Source: an uncultured Myxococcales bacterium (lineage in GTDB: Bacteria > Myxococcota_A > UBA9042). Taken from it: a DNA stretch of 64,000 nt. Shown piece after piece: positions 34,171 through 42,780 of the stretch. Location of the stretch: assembly GCA_903924465.1 (NCBI GenBank), contig CAIYBN010000137.1, forward strand, positions 112,684-176,683, written 5' to 3'. Within the stretch, counting starts at the first letter, position 1; every line of letters begins with the position of its first letter. The position numbers and the translations under genes are program-made. A model generated the notes under the pieces. It was not told the origin of the DNA. It searched no databases and saw nothing but the letters and a program-made list of their open reading frames with translations.

Positions 34171-35106
34171 TCAAAACAAGTCGCTGACGGAATCGCCGTC
34201 GTGGATGCGGCGGATCGCCTTGGCGAACAGCGGCGCGACCGACAGCACTTCCAGCTTGTTGGACTTCTTCTCGCGAATCGGAATCGTGTCCGTGACGATG
34301 ACCGAGAGGATGTTGCTGCCGTTGATGCGGTCAATCGCTGGACCCGACAGCACGCCATGGGTGGCCACCACGCGGACGCTCTTGGCCCCGCGCGCCATCA
34401 GGAAGTTGGCGGCTTCGATGATCGTGCCACCGGTGGCGATCTCGTCGTCGACGATGATCGCGTGCATGCCGTCCACGTCGCCGATCAGATTCGTTGCCAC
34501 GGCGTGGTCGTCGTTGCCATAACGGCGCTTGTCGACCACCGCCACGGGCAGGTGCAGCACATTGGCAAAGCGGCCGAGTTCCTTCGCCTCGCCCACGTCG
34601 CCCGCCACCAGCACGGTGTCCCGCAGATCGCCGGTCTTCAGGTGTTCGCACAGAATCGGCGAGGCCACGAGTTGATCCACCGGGATGCGGAAGAAGCCCT
34701 GGATTTGCGGCGAGTGCAGGTCCATCGTCAGCACGCGATCGGCACCCGCGGTTTGCAGCAGATCGGCCATCAGCCGGGCGGTAATCGAAATGCGCGGCTG
34801 GTCCTTCTTGTCGCTCCGCGCATAAAACAGGTACGGCAGCACCGCCGTGACGCGCGCCGCGGACGCCGACTTCAGCGCGTCGATGGCAATCAGCGTCTCG
34901 ATGATCGCCTCGTTGACCGGCGGCGCCGAGGTCTGGATGTAGAACACGTCGCATTCGCGGACATTTTCCTGAATACGTACCATCAGGTTTTCATTGCTGA
35001 ATTTGATGGTTTCCGACTTGGACAGCGGCGTGTCCAAGTGGTGGCAGATGGCTTTGGCCAACTCAGGATGGCTGGAACCAGCAAAGATCTTGATACGCGC
35101 GTTCAT
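34171..35106 (-). CDS. prs: Ribose-phosphate pyrophosphokinase
   Basis: A 311-residue PRPP synthase, which makes 5-phosphoribosyl diphosphate from ribose 5-phosphate and ATP for purine, pyrimidine, histidine, tryptophan and NAD synthesis. The N-terminal KIFAGSSHPELAKAI, ATP-binding RSDKKDQPRISITARL (about residue 98), divalent-metal/PP site MDLHSPQIQGFF (about 130), and the PRPP loop VDDEIATGGTIIEAA (about 220) are all intact. ATG 35106 with GGAG seven bases upstream matches family N termini; the frame extends to 35154 without a better site. It follows argG by 66 bp on the same strand and may share its transcript. Confidence 0.95.
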   Translation of the reverse strand: MNARIKIFAGSSHPELAKAICHHLDTPLSKSETIKFSNENLMVRIQENVRECDVFYIQTSAPPVNEAIIETLIAIDALKSASAARVTAVLPYLFYARSDKKDQPRISITARLMADLLQTAGADRVLTMDLHSPQIQGFFRIPVDQLVASPILCEHLKTGDLRDTVLVAGDVGEAKELGRFANVLHLPVAVVDKRRYGNDDHAVATNLIGDVDGMHAIIVDDEIATGGTIIEAANFLMARGAKSVRVVATHGVLSGPAIDRINGSNILSVIVTDTIPIREKKSNKLEVLSVAPLFAKAIRRIHDGDSVSDLF

Positions 35107-35172
35107 CTCGGGGCTCCGTCTGGGCTCTTGCGGCCTCTCGGCTTTGGAAGACAAAGGGACTGGCTCAGCGCA

Positions 35173-36441
35173 TCATTCGATGAACTGGCGACGCATTTCA
35201 CCAATATTTTCAGCAACATCTGGCGTTGGATCGGCCAGCATGGCGCGATCGCGATACGTCGACAGCTTCAGGCGCAGGGCGTTCAGCTTGATAAAGCCGT
35301 CGGCGTCCGCCTGGTTGTAGACGCGATCGGCCTCGAATGTTGAATATTCGGGATTGTACAAGGAATTGCGCGCCCGACGACCGGTCACGACGACGTTGCC
35401 CTTGTAGAGCTGCAACCGTGCCACGCCCGTCACACCCTTTTGCAGGTTGCGCATGAAGCCGAGCAGGGCGGTCATTTCCGGGCTGAACCAATAACCATTG
35501 TAAATCATGCGGGTGAACTGCGGTACGAGGCCATCGCGCAGGCTCATTACTTCGCGATCGAGCACCAGAGATTCGACGGCGCGGTGGCCGTGCAGCAGCA
35601 GCGTACCGCCCGGCGTCTCGTACACACCGCGCGACTTGATGCCAACGTAGCGGTTTTCGACAATATCGACCCGGCCGATGCCGTGCTTGCCGCCCAGCGC
35701 ATTCGCCGCTTCCAGCAACGCCACAGATCCCAGCGTCACGCCGTTGATCGCCACCGGGATGCCGTCTTCATACGCGATTTCAATGTCTTCCGGCGTGTCC
35801 GGCGCTTGGCGCGGATCGACAGTCAGCTTGTACATGTCGTCCGGCGGCGCGGCCCAGGGATCTTCCAGGATGCCGCCTTCGAAAGAAATGTGCAGCAGAT
35901 TGCGATCGGTCGAATACGGCTTTTCTGCCGTCGCGGTGATGGGAATTTTGTGCACGCGACAGTACTCGATGAGATCGGAACGCGAGCGGTATGGCCAGGT
36001 CCGCCACGGCGCAATTACCTGGATGTCGGGCTTCAGCGCATACGCGCCGAGTTCAAATCGCACCTGATCGTTGCCTTTGCCCGTCGCGCCGTGGGAAATG
36101 GCAAAAGCACCTTCAGCAATCGCTACTTCCACAAGTGCCTTGGCGATCGGCGGCCGCGCCAGCGACGTGCCCAGCAGGTAGTAGCCTTCATAGACGGCAT
36201 TGGCTTGCAGCGCCGGGAAGACGTAGTCGCGCACAAACGTCTCGCGCAGATCCAGCACGTGCAGACCGATGGCGCCCGATTTCATGGCCTTGTCGCGCAA
36301 GCCGTCCAGCTCTTCGCCCTGGCCGACGTCGGCTGTCATGCAGACCACATCGTAGCCCTGGTCATACTTCAGCCAGTGCAACATGACGGACGTATCCAGC
36401 CCGCCCGAGTAAGCCAGCACCACTTTCTTGCGTTCACTCAT
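35173..36441 (-). CDS. argG: Argininosuccinate synthase
   Basis: A 422-residue enzyme that joins citrulline and aspartate with ATP in arginine synthesis. The PP-loop is VVLAYSGGLDTSVML at the N terminus. Other family blocks are VGQGEELDGLRDKAMKSGA, SHGATGKGNDQVRFELG (about residue 113), PYSTDRNLLHISFEGG and EDPWAAPPDDMY. The C-terminal helix is present (AMLADPTPDVAENIGEMRRQ), so it is full length. ATG 36441 has only a weak GGTGGA site; the frame runs on to 36522. No other arginine genes are nearby, so the gene is isolated from its pathway. Confidence 0.95.
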   Translation of the reverse strand: MSERKKVVLAYSGGLDTSVMLHWLKYDQGYDVVCMTADVGQGEELDGLRDKAMKSGAIGLHVLDLRETFVRDYVFPALQANAVYEGYYLLGTSLARPPIAKALVEVAIAEGAFAISHGATGKGNDQVRFELGAYALKPDIQVIAPWRTWPYRSRSDLIEYCRVHKIPITATAEKPYSTDRNLLHISFEGGILEDPWAAPPDDMYKLTVDPRQAPDTPEDIEIAYEDGIPVAINGVTLGSVALLEAANALGGKHGIGRVDIVENRYVGIKSRGVYETPGGTLLLHGHRAVESLVLDREVMSLRDGLVPQFTRMIYNGYWFSPEMTALLGFMRNLQKGVTGVARLQLYKGNVVVTGRRARNSLYNPEYSTFEADRVYNQADADGFIKLNALRLKLSTYRDRAMLADPTPDVAENIGEMRRQFIE

Positions 36442-36560
36442 CGTTCTATCCACCAAAGCGGCCTGCAATGCCGCGCACGGGCCAAAAACCGCCGGGCGAG
36501 AGTGTCGCCGTCGCGGCTGCACTGCGTCAAGGTGATGTCACCAGACTGCCACACCAGCGC

Positions 36561-38105
36561 TCAAGAGACTGCGACGCCGACCAGCACGGCAAACGACAGG
36601 CCGTTCCACAAACCGTGCAGGAGCATCGAGGTCCACAGCGAGCCGGTCCATTCGTAAGCCAAGCAAAACGCGGCGCTCAACACGAAATAGGGGCCGAGGG
36701 ACGGGTGTAGCGCGGAAAAGGCCAGCGACGTGATCACGAGCGCCGGCCAAACGCCCAACCGCATGCGCAGGGCGCGGTAGAAGAAGCCGCGGAAGATCAG
36801 CTCTTCTCCGAGCGGCGCGAGCAAGGTGACGGTGACGCCAATGGCGGAGAGCTGCAGCGGATCCAGATCGGCAAAAACGAGACCGGAGACGGGGTGCTCG
36901 GCGGTCGTGATGCCGCCCAGCGCGAGGATCAGGACGACCGCGAGCATCACCGGCAACAGCGCGGCCAGGACCCGCAGTGCGGCCAGAAACGCTTGCGGCA
37001 AGGAAATTTGCGGGGCTTCGTGCAGCGAATCCGACTTCACGCTCAGACGCGCGGCGTGCGGCAGGCCCGGCGGATGCCGCGCAAACGTCTGAACAATGGC
37101 GATCGCCGTCAGCACGCCGACGCCGGATTGGAACAGCACGCCGAGGCCAGACATCGAGCGCTGCCCGGCCATGGCCGCGAGCGCGAGACTGGCGAGCAGG
37201 TAGCCGGTCAGCCAGCCACCAAAGCCAAGCCAGGGAATCAGCGGATCGGTCAGGTACGGCAGATCGCGCGGGAGCCCAGGATAGCGGGAAAGCACCCAGT
37301 CGCGCCCCGGATGCGTGCCGGGGGCGGCCGAAAGGGCACGGAAAAATGCACCGAACCAGAACGCGCCGCCGACGAACAACGCGATGAGCAGGAGCATCGC
37401 TGCGGCGGACCACGTGGGCACAACCCGGTTGTCCCGTTCGCGTAACGACGCGTTCAGCTTGCGTGCGGTCTCCAAATCGTCCAAGCGCTCGTAGGCCAGC
37501 TGCCGTGCGTGATCGCGTTGGTACGCGCTCCAGCCGTGGCCAAAACCGCGCGACCGCAACTGCGCCAGCGCCGCGTGCTTGTCCATCACACTGGCCGTCG
37601 GCGCATCCGGCAGGCCGGTCAGCAGCGCGCGCACGTCCGCCGACAGCACGGTGACTTCACGCGCCAGCGCGACCGCGCGCTCGGGGTGCTCGACCGCCAG
37701 CGCGTGCACGATCACCTGCTCGCGCGCGTTCGCCGGTTGATCGGCATTTGTGGCGTCAATCTTGGCCGCATGCGCGACCAACTCGCGCCAATCTGCATCT
37801 TCCGCCAATTTCACTTTCGTTTCAGTCGGATCGGTCGGCGGCTTCTTGTCGTGCTGTGCCTGAATTTGCGGCTGCGTGTTGCTGATCAACCGCCAGATGA
37901 AGGTGCGGCCGCGCAGTTCAGACGTCAGCGCGTCGGGCTGCTCCACCGTCGTCTCCGGTTCGCCCGCGAGGTGTGCGGCGAGCGGCACCGAGAGACTCAG
38001 CATCGCCAGGAGCCACCACGCCGCGCGTGGCCCCGGCAGCGTCAGACGTTCCCGCGGCAGAGCGACGGGCGGTTGGCGATCGCCTTGCGGCGGCACATCG
38101 TTCAT
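36561..38105 (-). CDS. CPBP-family intramembrane protease with large N-terminal region
   Basis: A 514-residue protein. After one N-terminal span (AAWWLLAMLSLSVPLAAHLA) comes a ~170-residue soluble helical region, presumably periplasmic. Several membrane segments follow, and then a C-terminal CPBP/Rce1-like domain with EELIFRGFFYRALR (EExxxR, about residue 430), FSALHPS (FxxxH) and LLHGLWNGLSFAVL (HxxxN), the expected metal-site residues. CPBP enzymes process prenylated proteins in eukaryotes and bacteriocins or unknown substrates in bacteria. The ATG overlaps the stop of the small lipoprotein gene by four bases (38102-38105), so it is the last gene of a glpD-cysQ-lipoprotein-protease unit. 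Confidence 0.82.
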   Translation of the reverse strand: MNDVPPQGDRQPPVALPRERLTLPGPRAAWWLLAMLSLSVPLAAHLAGEPETTVEQPDALTSELRGRTFIWRLISNTQPQIQAQHDKKPPTDPTETKVKLAEDADWRELVAHAAKIDATNADQPANAREQVIVHALAVEHPERAVALAREVTVLSADVRALLTGLPDAPTASVMDKHAALAQLRSRGFGHGWSAYQRDHARQLAYERLDDLETARKLNASLRERDNRVVPTWSAAAMLLLIALFVGGAFWFGAFFRALSAAPGTHPGRDWVLSRYPGLPRDLPYLTDPLIPWLGFGGWLTGYLLASLALAAMAGQRSMSGLGVLFQSGVGVLTAIAIVQTFARHPPGLPHAARLSVKSDSLHEAPQISLPQAFLAALRVLAALLPVMLAVVLILALGGITTAEHPVSGLVFADLDPLQLSAIGVTVTLLAPLGEELIFRGFFYRALRMRLGVWPALVITSLAFSALHPSLGPYFVLSAAFCLAYEWTGSLWTSMLLHGLWNGLSFAVLVGVAVS

Positions 38106-38338
38106 CGGGTTCGATCGCGCTTCCACGATCGGAGCGCCAGTTCGCAGGTCTGGACGGGTACACGGCTGGTCCGCTCCCGCCACGCTTCGCACGTGCGTTC
38201 ATCGGTGCCGGGCTGGCTGCAGAGCGTGTCGGCCAGATCATGGCACGACCGTTCGCAGCCCGTGCTCAGACTCAGGGCAAACGGCAGCAGCCCGAATGCC
38301 AGGATCGCGCCCAGACTGTGGATTCGCTCACGCCGCAC
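38102..38338 (-). CDS. Small cysteine-containing lipoprotein
   Basis: A 78-residue protein with a lipoprotein signal (LGAILAFGLLPFALSLSTGC; lipobox LSTGC). The mature part is about 50 residues, with four further cysteines (RSCHDL, TLCSQPG, RTCEAW, QTCELAL), likely two disulfides in the periplasm. It overlaps the CPBP protease start by four bases and begins three bases after the cysQ-like stop, so it is tightly embedded in the operon. The family is unknown; it could be an accessory or substrate of the neighbouring protease. Confidence 0.65.
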   Translation of the reverse strand: MRRERIHSLGAILAFGLLPFALSLSTGCERSCHDLADTLCSQPGTDERTCEAWRERTSRVPVQTCELALRSWKRDRTR

Positions 38339-38341
38339 GCT

Positions 38342-39199
38342 TCACTCCGTCTGCCGCGCCATCCAAATCCGCGCCGACTCCTGCACCCAGAGCATCATCT
38401 GCGGATGGGCGAGCGGCGACGCAACGACGACGCCATCATACAACGGCTTGCGCTGATTGAAACGCAACGTCCGGCCATGCGCGTCGGTGGCGATGCCTCC
38501 CGCTTCGCTGAGCAGCAACATGCCAGCCGCGGCATCCCATTCCGAGCGCGGCGCTGGGGTCGCGTGGCCGTCGAACCGACCTTGTGCGACCAGCGCCATC
38601 TTGTACGCCAAGCTGCCGAGCGGATGCAGGTTCTGTTCGTTGTGCAGGCCCCGCCACAGTCCGCGCGCCAGATCGCTACGCGAGACCAGGACTTTGGCCG
38701 TTTCCAGGTGCCACTCGCGCTTCACCCGCAAGCGCGCGCCCTCGCGATCGAAGGCTCCGCGGCCTTTGACACCGTAGAACAGCTCGCCCGTCGATGGATT
38801 GGCGATGATACCCAGCAGCGGCCCGACACCGGTTTCGACCAGACCCACGCTCACGCAGAATTCCGGCTGCCCGGCGATCAGCGCGCGCGTGCCGTCGATC
38901 GGGTCGACCACCCACAGGTAGCGGTAGTTCAGCCGCTCCATGTTGTCCGCAGTTTCCTCGCTGAGCCAGCCCGCCTCCGGCAGCAATGGCCGTAACTGCT
39001 TGTAGAGAAAACGATCCACCGCAATGTCGATGCTTGTCACCGGCGACGCGTCGCCCTTGGCCCAATCGCGAATCGGGTTGCGCAGCAACTCCAGCACGAG
39101 TTGCGACGCGCCTTCCACCACTTCAACCACGGCGCGCAAATCGGGCAGCGTCAAGTGCGCCTGCAGATCGACGTGTGGCTTGCGCGGGTCATGCGACAT
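38342..39199 (-). CDS. Inositol monophosphatase-family phosphatase (CysQ-like)
   Basis: A 285-residue Mg/Li-sensitive phosphatase. Family motifs are SEETAD (about residue 85), WVVDPIDGTRALIAGQPEF (about 100, metal ligands D, D) and SEWDAAAGMLLLSEAGG (about 220, third aspartate). The overall build fits CysQ, which removes the 3' phosphate from PAP/PAPS, or inositol-1-phosphatase; I cannot separate these by eye. ATG 39199 lies 11 bp inside the 3' end of glpD, giving MSHDPRKPHV. It sits second in the glpD-headed minus-strand unit. Confidence 0.85.
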   Translation of the reverse strand: MSHDPRKPHVDLQAHLTLPDLRAVVEVVEGASQLVLELLRNPIRDWAKGDASPVTSIDIAVDRFLYKQLRPLLPEAGWLSEETADNMERLNYRYLWVVDPIDGTRALIAGQPEFCVSVGLVETGVGPLLGIIANPSTGELFYGVKGRGAFDREGARLRVKREWHLETAKVLVSRSDLARGLWRGLHNEQNLHPLGSLAYKMALVAQGRFDGHATPAPRSEWDAAAGMLLLSEAGGIATDAHGRTLRFNQRKPLYDGVVVASPLAHPQMMLWVQESARIWMARQTE

Positions 39200-40904
39200 G
39201 AGCGGATTCTGCCTCCGGGCTCGCCGCAATCAGCGCGGACTCAGCGCGAATCTTGCGCGCTTCAATGAACGCTGCAAGCTCGGCGATCCATTCCGCTTGC
39301 CGCGCGTCTGGCGCATCGCACCAGCCGGCCAGTCGACGTGCCATTTCCGGCGCCAGAGCCAGCAAACGTTCGCCGGCCAGATAGTAAAGCTGCGTGCGGC
39401 GGACGCACAGATCGGTCAGCGTGATGACCATTTCCTCGCGGGTCAGCCAGGCCAGTTCGCCCCAAAGGTACGGCAGATCCGCCAGCACGGGCGTCCGTCC
39501 ACCCGGCTCGGCATCGCATGCAGCCAGCACGTCCTCGGCATCGCTGCCATAGCTGCGCGCCAGATGCCACGCCACGTCCTCGGCCAGCTTGTGCTGACCT
39601 TGCAGTCGATCCGACAGGGTCTCCAGCGGTCGAATCACGCCCACGAGTTGGTCGGCGCCCGGCAGCGGCAGCGTCGCCGTCGGACTCGGCTTCAGCTCCG
39701 CGACCAGTTGGGCTGGCAGCAACTTCAACGCAGCGTCGACGGTCTGCTCGGCCATGACGCGGTAGGTCGTCAGCTTGCCGCCCGCGACCGTCACAAGTCC
39801 GCGCGGATCCGTCGACACCACGTGCTCGCGCGAGGTTTTGTAGCTCGACTCGGAGGAATTCGCGACAAGCGGCCGGATGCCTGCCCACGAGCTGATGACG
39901 TCCGCCAATTCCAGCGGCCGATCCGGTGCGTCAAAATGCTGGTTGGCTGTGTCGAGCAAATACGCGGCATCGGCGAACGTGGCTTCCGGCTCGCGGATAT
40001 CGCCGTGATACAAGGTGTCCGTCGTGCCGAGCACCGTGGCGTGTGGCCAGGGCAGGGCAAACACCACGCGGCCATCCTGTGCCGTCATCATCACGGCTTG
40101 ATTCAGCGGCAAGCGATCGCGCGGGACCACGATGTGCACGCCTTTGGACGGTCGCAGCGTCTGCGCAGTCGGCGCGTGCTTCCATTTGCCGTGCAGTTCA
40201 TCGGTCCACGGCCCCGTCGCGGACACCACCGTCTGCGTCGCCACGAGAAACGTTTGGCCGGAAAGCTCGTCGCGCAGGCGCACCGACAGCAGGCGGTTGT
40301 TCTTCCACACCGGTTCGACAAACGACACGCGCGAGACGGGCAGCGCGCCCGCTTGCAGCGCACCGCGCAGGTTGGCCATGACCAGGCGGCCATCGTCAGT
40401 CATCGCGTCCCAGAATCGCACGCCGCCGTCCAGGCCCGCGGACTTGAGCAGCGGCTCCAGACGTTTCATCGGCTTGGTGCGCAGCGCGCGGTGGTGCATC
40501 ACGCCGGCAAACGAAGCCAGCAGATCGTAGAGCGTCAGGCCCACGTCCAGAATGAACACGCTGTGCTTCTTGCGCGCCTCGTACACCGGCAGCAAAAACG
40601 ATTGCGGGCGGGCCAGATGCGGCGCCAGGCGCATGAGGCGTTGCCGTTCGCGCACGGCTTCAAAAACCAGCGCGACGTCGCCCATTTCCAGGTAGCGCAC
40701 GCCGCCGTGAATCAGCTTCGACGAGCGGGAACTCGTGCCGATGGCAAAATCGCCGCGTTCGATCAGCGCGACTTTCAGGCCACGCAACGCCGCATCGCGC
40801 GCCACGCCGGCACCGGTAATGCCGCCGCCGACGACAACCATGTCGAAAATCTCCGACTGCAAGCGGAGCAACATGGCGGGGCGCTGGTGGATGGAAAAGG
40901 CCAT
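39189..40904 (-). CDS. glpD: FAD-dependent glycerol-3-phosphate dehydrogenase
   Basis: A 571-residue flavoprotein that oxidises glycerol 3-phosphate to dihydroxyacetone phosphate at the membrane. The dinucleotide fold is MVVVGGGITGAGVARDAAL, followed by the GlpD signature GTSSRSSKLIHGGVRYLEMG. A second block, GGKLTTYRVMAEQTVDAAL (about 365), and the DAO C-terminal domain (YGSDAEDVL, LTDLCVRRTQLYYL) complete it. The start is uncertain: ATG 40904 fits the family, and ATG 40955, lying inside the MITE-like terminal repeat, would add 17 residues. Its stop overlaps the start of the cysQ-like gene. No glpK/glpF neighbours. Confidence 0.92.
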   Translation of the reverse strand: MAFSIHQRPAMLLRLQSEIFDMVVVGGGITGAGVARDAALRGLKVALIERGDFAIGTSSRSSKLIHGGVRYLEMGDVALVFEAVRERQRLMRLAPHLARPQSFLLPVYEARKKHSVFILDVGLTLYDLLASFAGVMHHRALRTKPMKRLEPLLKSAGLDGGVRFWDAMTDDGRLVMANLRGALQAGALPVSRVSFVEPVWKNNRLLSVRLRDELSGQTFLVATQTVVSATGPWTDELHGKWKHAPTAQTLRPSKGVHIVVPRDRLPLNQAVMMTAQDGRVVFALPWPHATVLGTTDTLYHGDIREPEATFADAAYLLDTANQHFDAPDRPLELADVISSWAGIRPLVANSSESSYKTSREHVVSTDPRGLVTVAGGKLTTYRVMAEQTVDAALKLLPAQLVAELKPSPTATLPLPGADQLVGVIRPLETLSDRLQGQHKLAEDVAWHLARSYGSDAEDVLAACDAEPGGRTPVLADLPYLWGELAWLTREEMVITLTDLCVRRTQLYYLAGERLLALAPEMARRLAGWCDAPDARQAEWIAELAAFIEARKIRAESALIAASPEAESAHVA

Positions 40905-40947
40905 GGCGAAACCGAGCACCTGCCCCGACGACGGGCGGCGGAAGAGT

Positions 40948-41088
40948 CTACACATGCTGATCCAAAACGAACACCACAATCCGTCTGGCGGAGCTGTTGC
41001 ATTTCGGACTGGGACCGCGAGCGTGCACCTCCGGAGACACGCCGCGGCTCCGAAGCCTGTGATGTTCGCATTCGGGCAGCGTGTATGG
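40948..41088 (+). repeat. MITE-like element, copy C
   Basis: A ~141-bp copy of the family in the divergent gap between glpD and the vWA gene. The left end is CTACACATGCTGATCC and the right end GGGCAGCGTGTATGG (41074-41088). The core retains CTGTTGCATTTCGGACTGGG and ACGCCGCGG. Because it sits 44 bp upstream of the glpD start, it may carry or alter the promoter of glpD. Confidence 0.75.
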
Positions 41089-41182
41089 GCGATCCGGCCC
41101 CATTGAGCCAGCGAGATCGTTTGTTGCAGCCGCGCGTCTGAGGGTTCAGGCGGCCACACCCACCGGTCGTCAGGAGGAAGCC

Positions 41183-42364
41183 ATGAACCACAAGTTGTTG
41201 ACCACGTTGTCTGTCGTCCTGTCGCTCCTCGCCTGGCCGGCGCTTGGCCATCCGCCGAGCCAGCCGGATCTGTCCAGCCTGCAGAACCCCAACGCGCGGC
41301 GGCCAGTCGTGCAAATCGCGATCTTGTTGGACACGAGCAATTCCATGGACGGGCTGATCGCCCAAGCGAAGGCGGAGCTGTGGCGCATCGTCAACGAGAT
41401 TGGAACCTACCAGAAGAACGGGCAAACGCCGCTGGTGCAGGTTGCGCTCTACGAATACGGTAAGCAGTCGCTGGCCGCGAGCGATGGCTTCATCCGCCAG
41501 GTCAGCCCGTTCACGACGGATTTGGACGTCATCAGCGAATCGCTGTTCGCGCTGACGACCAACGGCGGCGACGAGTTTTGCGGCCAGGTCATCGACCGCG
41601 CGATCGGCGAACTGAATTGGAGCGGCGATCCGGAGGATTTTCGGGCGATCTTCATCGCCGGCAACGAGCCGTTCACGCAAGGCCCGGTTGATTTTCACAA
41701 ATCCGTCGCCAAGGCGGCCGCGCGGCACGTGGCGGTCAACACGATTCACTGCGGCGGGTTCACGGAAGGCGCGCAGACCGGCTGGCAGGAAGGCGCCAAG
41801 CTCGGCGGCGGCGCGTACCTCAGCATCGACCCGAACGTCGCGCAACTCCACGTGGCGACGCCGTATGACCAGGAAATCGTCAAGAAAAGCGACAAGCTGA
41901 GCGAGACGTACGTGGGCTATGGCAAGGCGGGCGCGACGAAAAAGGCCCGGCAGATGGCGCAGGACAGCAATGCCAAGATGGCCGGCGCGAGTTCCGCGGT
42001 CGGGCGTGCGTCGGTCAAGGCGTCGGCGAAAATGTACGCGAACGCCGATTGGGATGTCGTGGACGCGCTGGAGCAGAATGGCGCGAGTTTCCGCGACGCG
42101 AAGGCGGAAGACTTGCCGCCGGAAATGGCCAAACTGGCGCCGGAGCAGCGCGATGTGTTCGTGAAACAGAAGGCGGCCGAGCGGGCGCAGCTGCAGAAGG
42201 AAATGGCGGAGCTGGAGCAGAAACGCCGAGCGTTTGAGATGAGCGAACGGGCGAAGAATGCGCTGAAGGACCACAATACGTTTGATTCGGCGGTGCGCAA
42301 GGCGTTGGAAAGTCAGTTGCAGGCCCGCAAGTTCAAGCGGTCCGAGGAGAAGCCCAGCCAGTAG
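41183..42364 (+). CDS. Exported von Willebrand factor A domain protein
   Basis: A 393-residue protein starting at ATG 41183 with AGGAGGA upstream. A signal peptide (LLTTLSVVLSLLAWPALG) is followed by a vWA domain with the MIDAS motif ILLDTSNSMDG (about residue 48), the downstream threonine region (SPFTTDLDVISESL), and an FIAGNEPFTQG block near 165. From ~255 to the end the protein is a charged helical tail with a likely coiled coil (AERAQLQKEMAELEQKRRAF). vWA proteins usually mediate metal-dependent protein contacts; partner unknown. The C-terminal ~34 residues recur as a decayed paralogue at 44889-45014. Confidence 0.85.
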   Translation: MNHKLLTTLSVVLSLLAWPALGHPPSQPDLSSLQNPNARRPVVQIAILLDTSNSMDGLIAQAKAELWRIVNEIGTYQKNGQTPLVQVALYEYGKQSLAASDGFIRQVSPFTTDLDVISESLFALTTNGGDEFCGQVIDRAIGELNWSGDPEDFRAIFIAGNEPFTQGPVDFHKSVAKAAARHVAVNTIHCGGFTEGAQTGWQEGAKLGGGAYLSIDPNVAQLHVATPYDQEIVKKSDKLSETYVGYGKAGATKKARQMAQDSNAKMAGASSAVGRASVKASAKMYANADWDVVDALEQNGASFRDAKAEDLPPEMAKLAPEQRDVFVKQKAAERAQLQKEMAELEQKRRAFEMSERAKNALKDHNTFDSAVRKALESQLQARKFKRSEEKPSQ

Positions 42365-42479
42365 CCGGTTGGACGCAAGCAGACGAGGCACGCGCGGTGG
42401 TGGGTGCCACGCGCGCTGGCGGGGGCGATCGCGGAGAGCGGTTGCCCCCGTTGGCGTTTTGGTCCTGGAAGGGTGAACG
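42361..42479. repeat. 119-bp hairpin repeat, copy 1 (also terminator of the vWA gene)
   Basis: It begins at the vWA stop codon and matches 45011-45129 at all but one position (42464 versus 45114). It contains two hairpins: CGCGCG(G)TGG paired with CCACGCGCG around a TGGGTG loop, and CGGGGGC (about 42419-42425) paired with GCCCCCG around a GATCGCGG-containing loop. The second is followed by TTGGCGTTTTGG, so it could act as an intrinsic terminator. A weaker relative lies at 49941-49985. Confidence 0.85.
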
Positions 42480-42492
42480 CGAGGGCGCGGCA

Positions 42493-42521
42493 CACTCCGA
42501 CCGAAGTTCGAGATCATCCGT
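42493..42521 (-). repeat. 29-bp fragment of the MITE-like element (copy D)
   Basis: Identical over 29 bases to the 1836-1864 end of copy A. The first bases are CACTCCGACCGAAGTTCG, and it continues with AGATCATCCGT. Only this end remains. It lies 14 bp past the 119-bp repeat and immediately before the hicBA promoter, so several repeat families have collected at this point. Confidence 0.75.
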
Positions 42522-42527
42522 CACCGC

Positions 42528-42556
42528 TTGCCCCACCCTCGCCTTCCCGCTACGCT
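42528..42556 (+). promoter_or_regulatory. Predicted promoter of the hicBA-type operon
   Basis: TTGCCC (42528-42533) and TACGCT (42551-42556) are separated by exactly 17 bp, 18 bp before the antitoxin ATG, which has GGAGG five bases upstream. Similar GCTAnnnT boxes precede several other genes in this window. Sigma-70-type promoter inferred from spacing only. Confidence 0.4.
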
Positions 42557-42573
42557 GACGGTCGGAGGCGCTT

Positions 42574-42780
42574 ATGGTTGAAATACTGTTTGTCGTGGAA
42601 GCGGAACCGGAAGGCGGCTGGATCGCCCGAGCAGTCGGCGCGGACATCTGGACGCAGGCCGATAGCTTGGAAACCGTCGACGAGTCCGTGCGCGACGCCG
42701 TTCGTTGCCATTTCGATGAAGCATCGCAGCCGCGCCTGATTCGGCTGCACATCGTCCAGGATAGGGTACTGGCGGCATGA
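42574..42780 (+). CDS. HicB-like antitoxin
   Basis: A 68-residue protein with the HicB/DUF1902-like partial RNase-H fold: an N-terminal strand pair (MVEILFVVEAEPEGGWIARA), a helix (SLETVDESVRDAVRCHF) and a terminal strand (LIRLHIVQD). It overlaps the next gene by four bases (ATGA). Short HicB proteins of this size, encoded before HicA, neutralise the toxin by direct contact. There is no C-terminal HTH/RHH domain, so autoregulation, if any, may need the complex or another factor. Confidence 0.75.
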   Translation: MVEILFVVEAEPEGGWIARAVGADIWTQADSLETVDESVRDAVRCHFDEASQPRLIRLHIVQDRVLAA

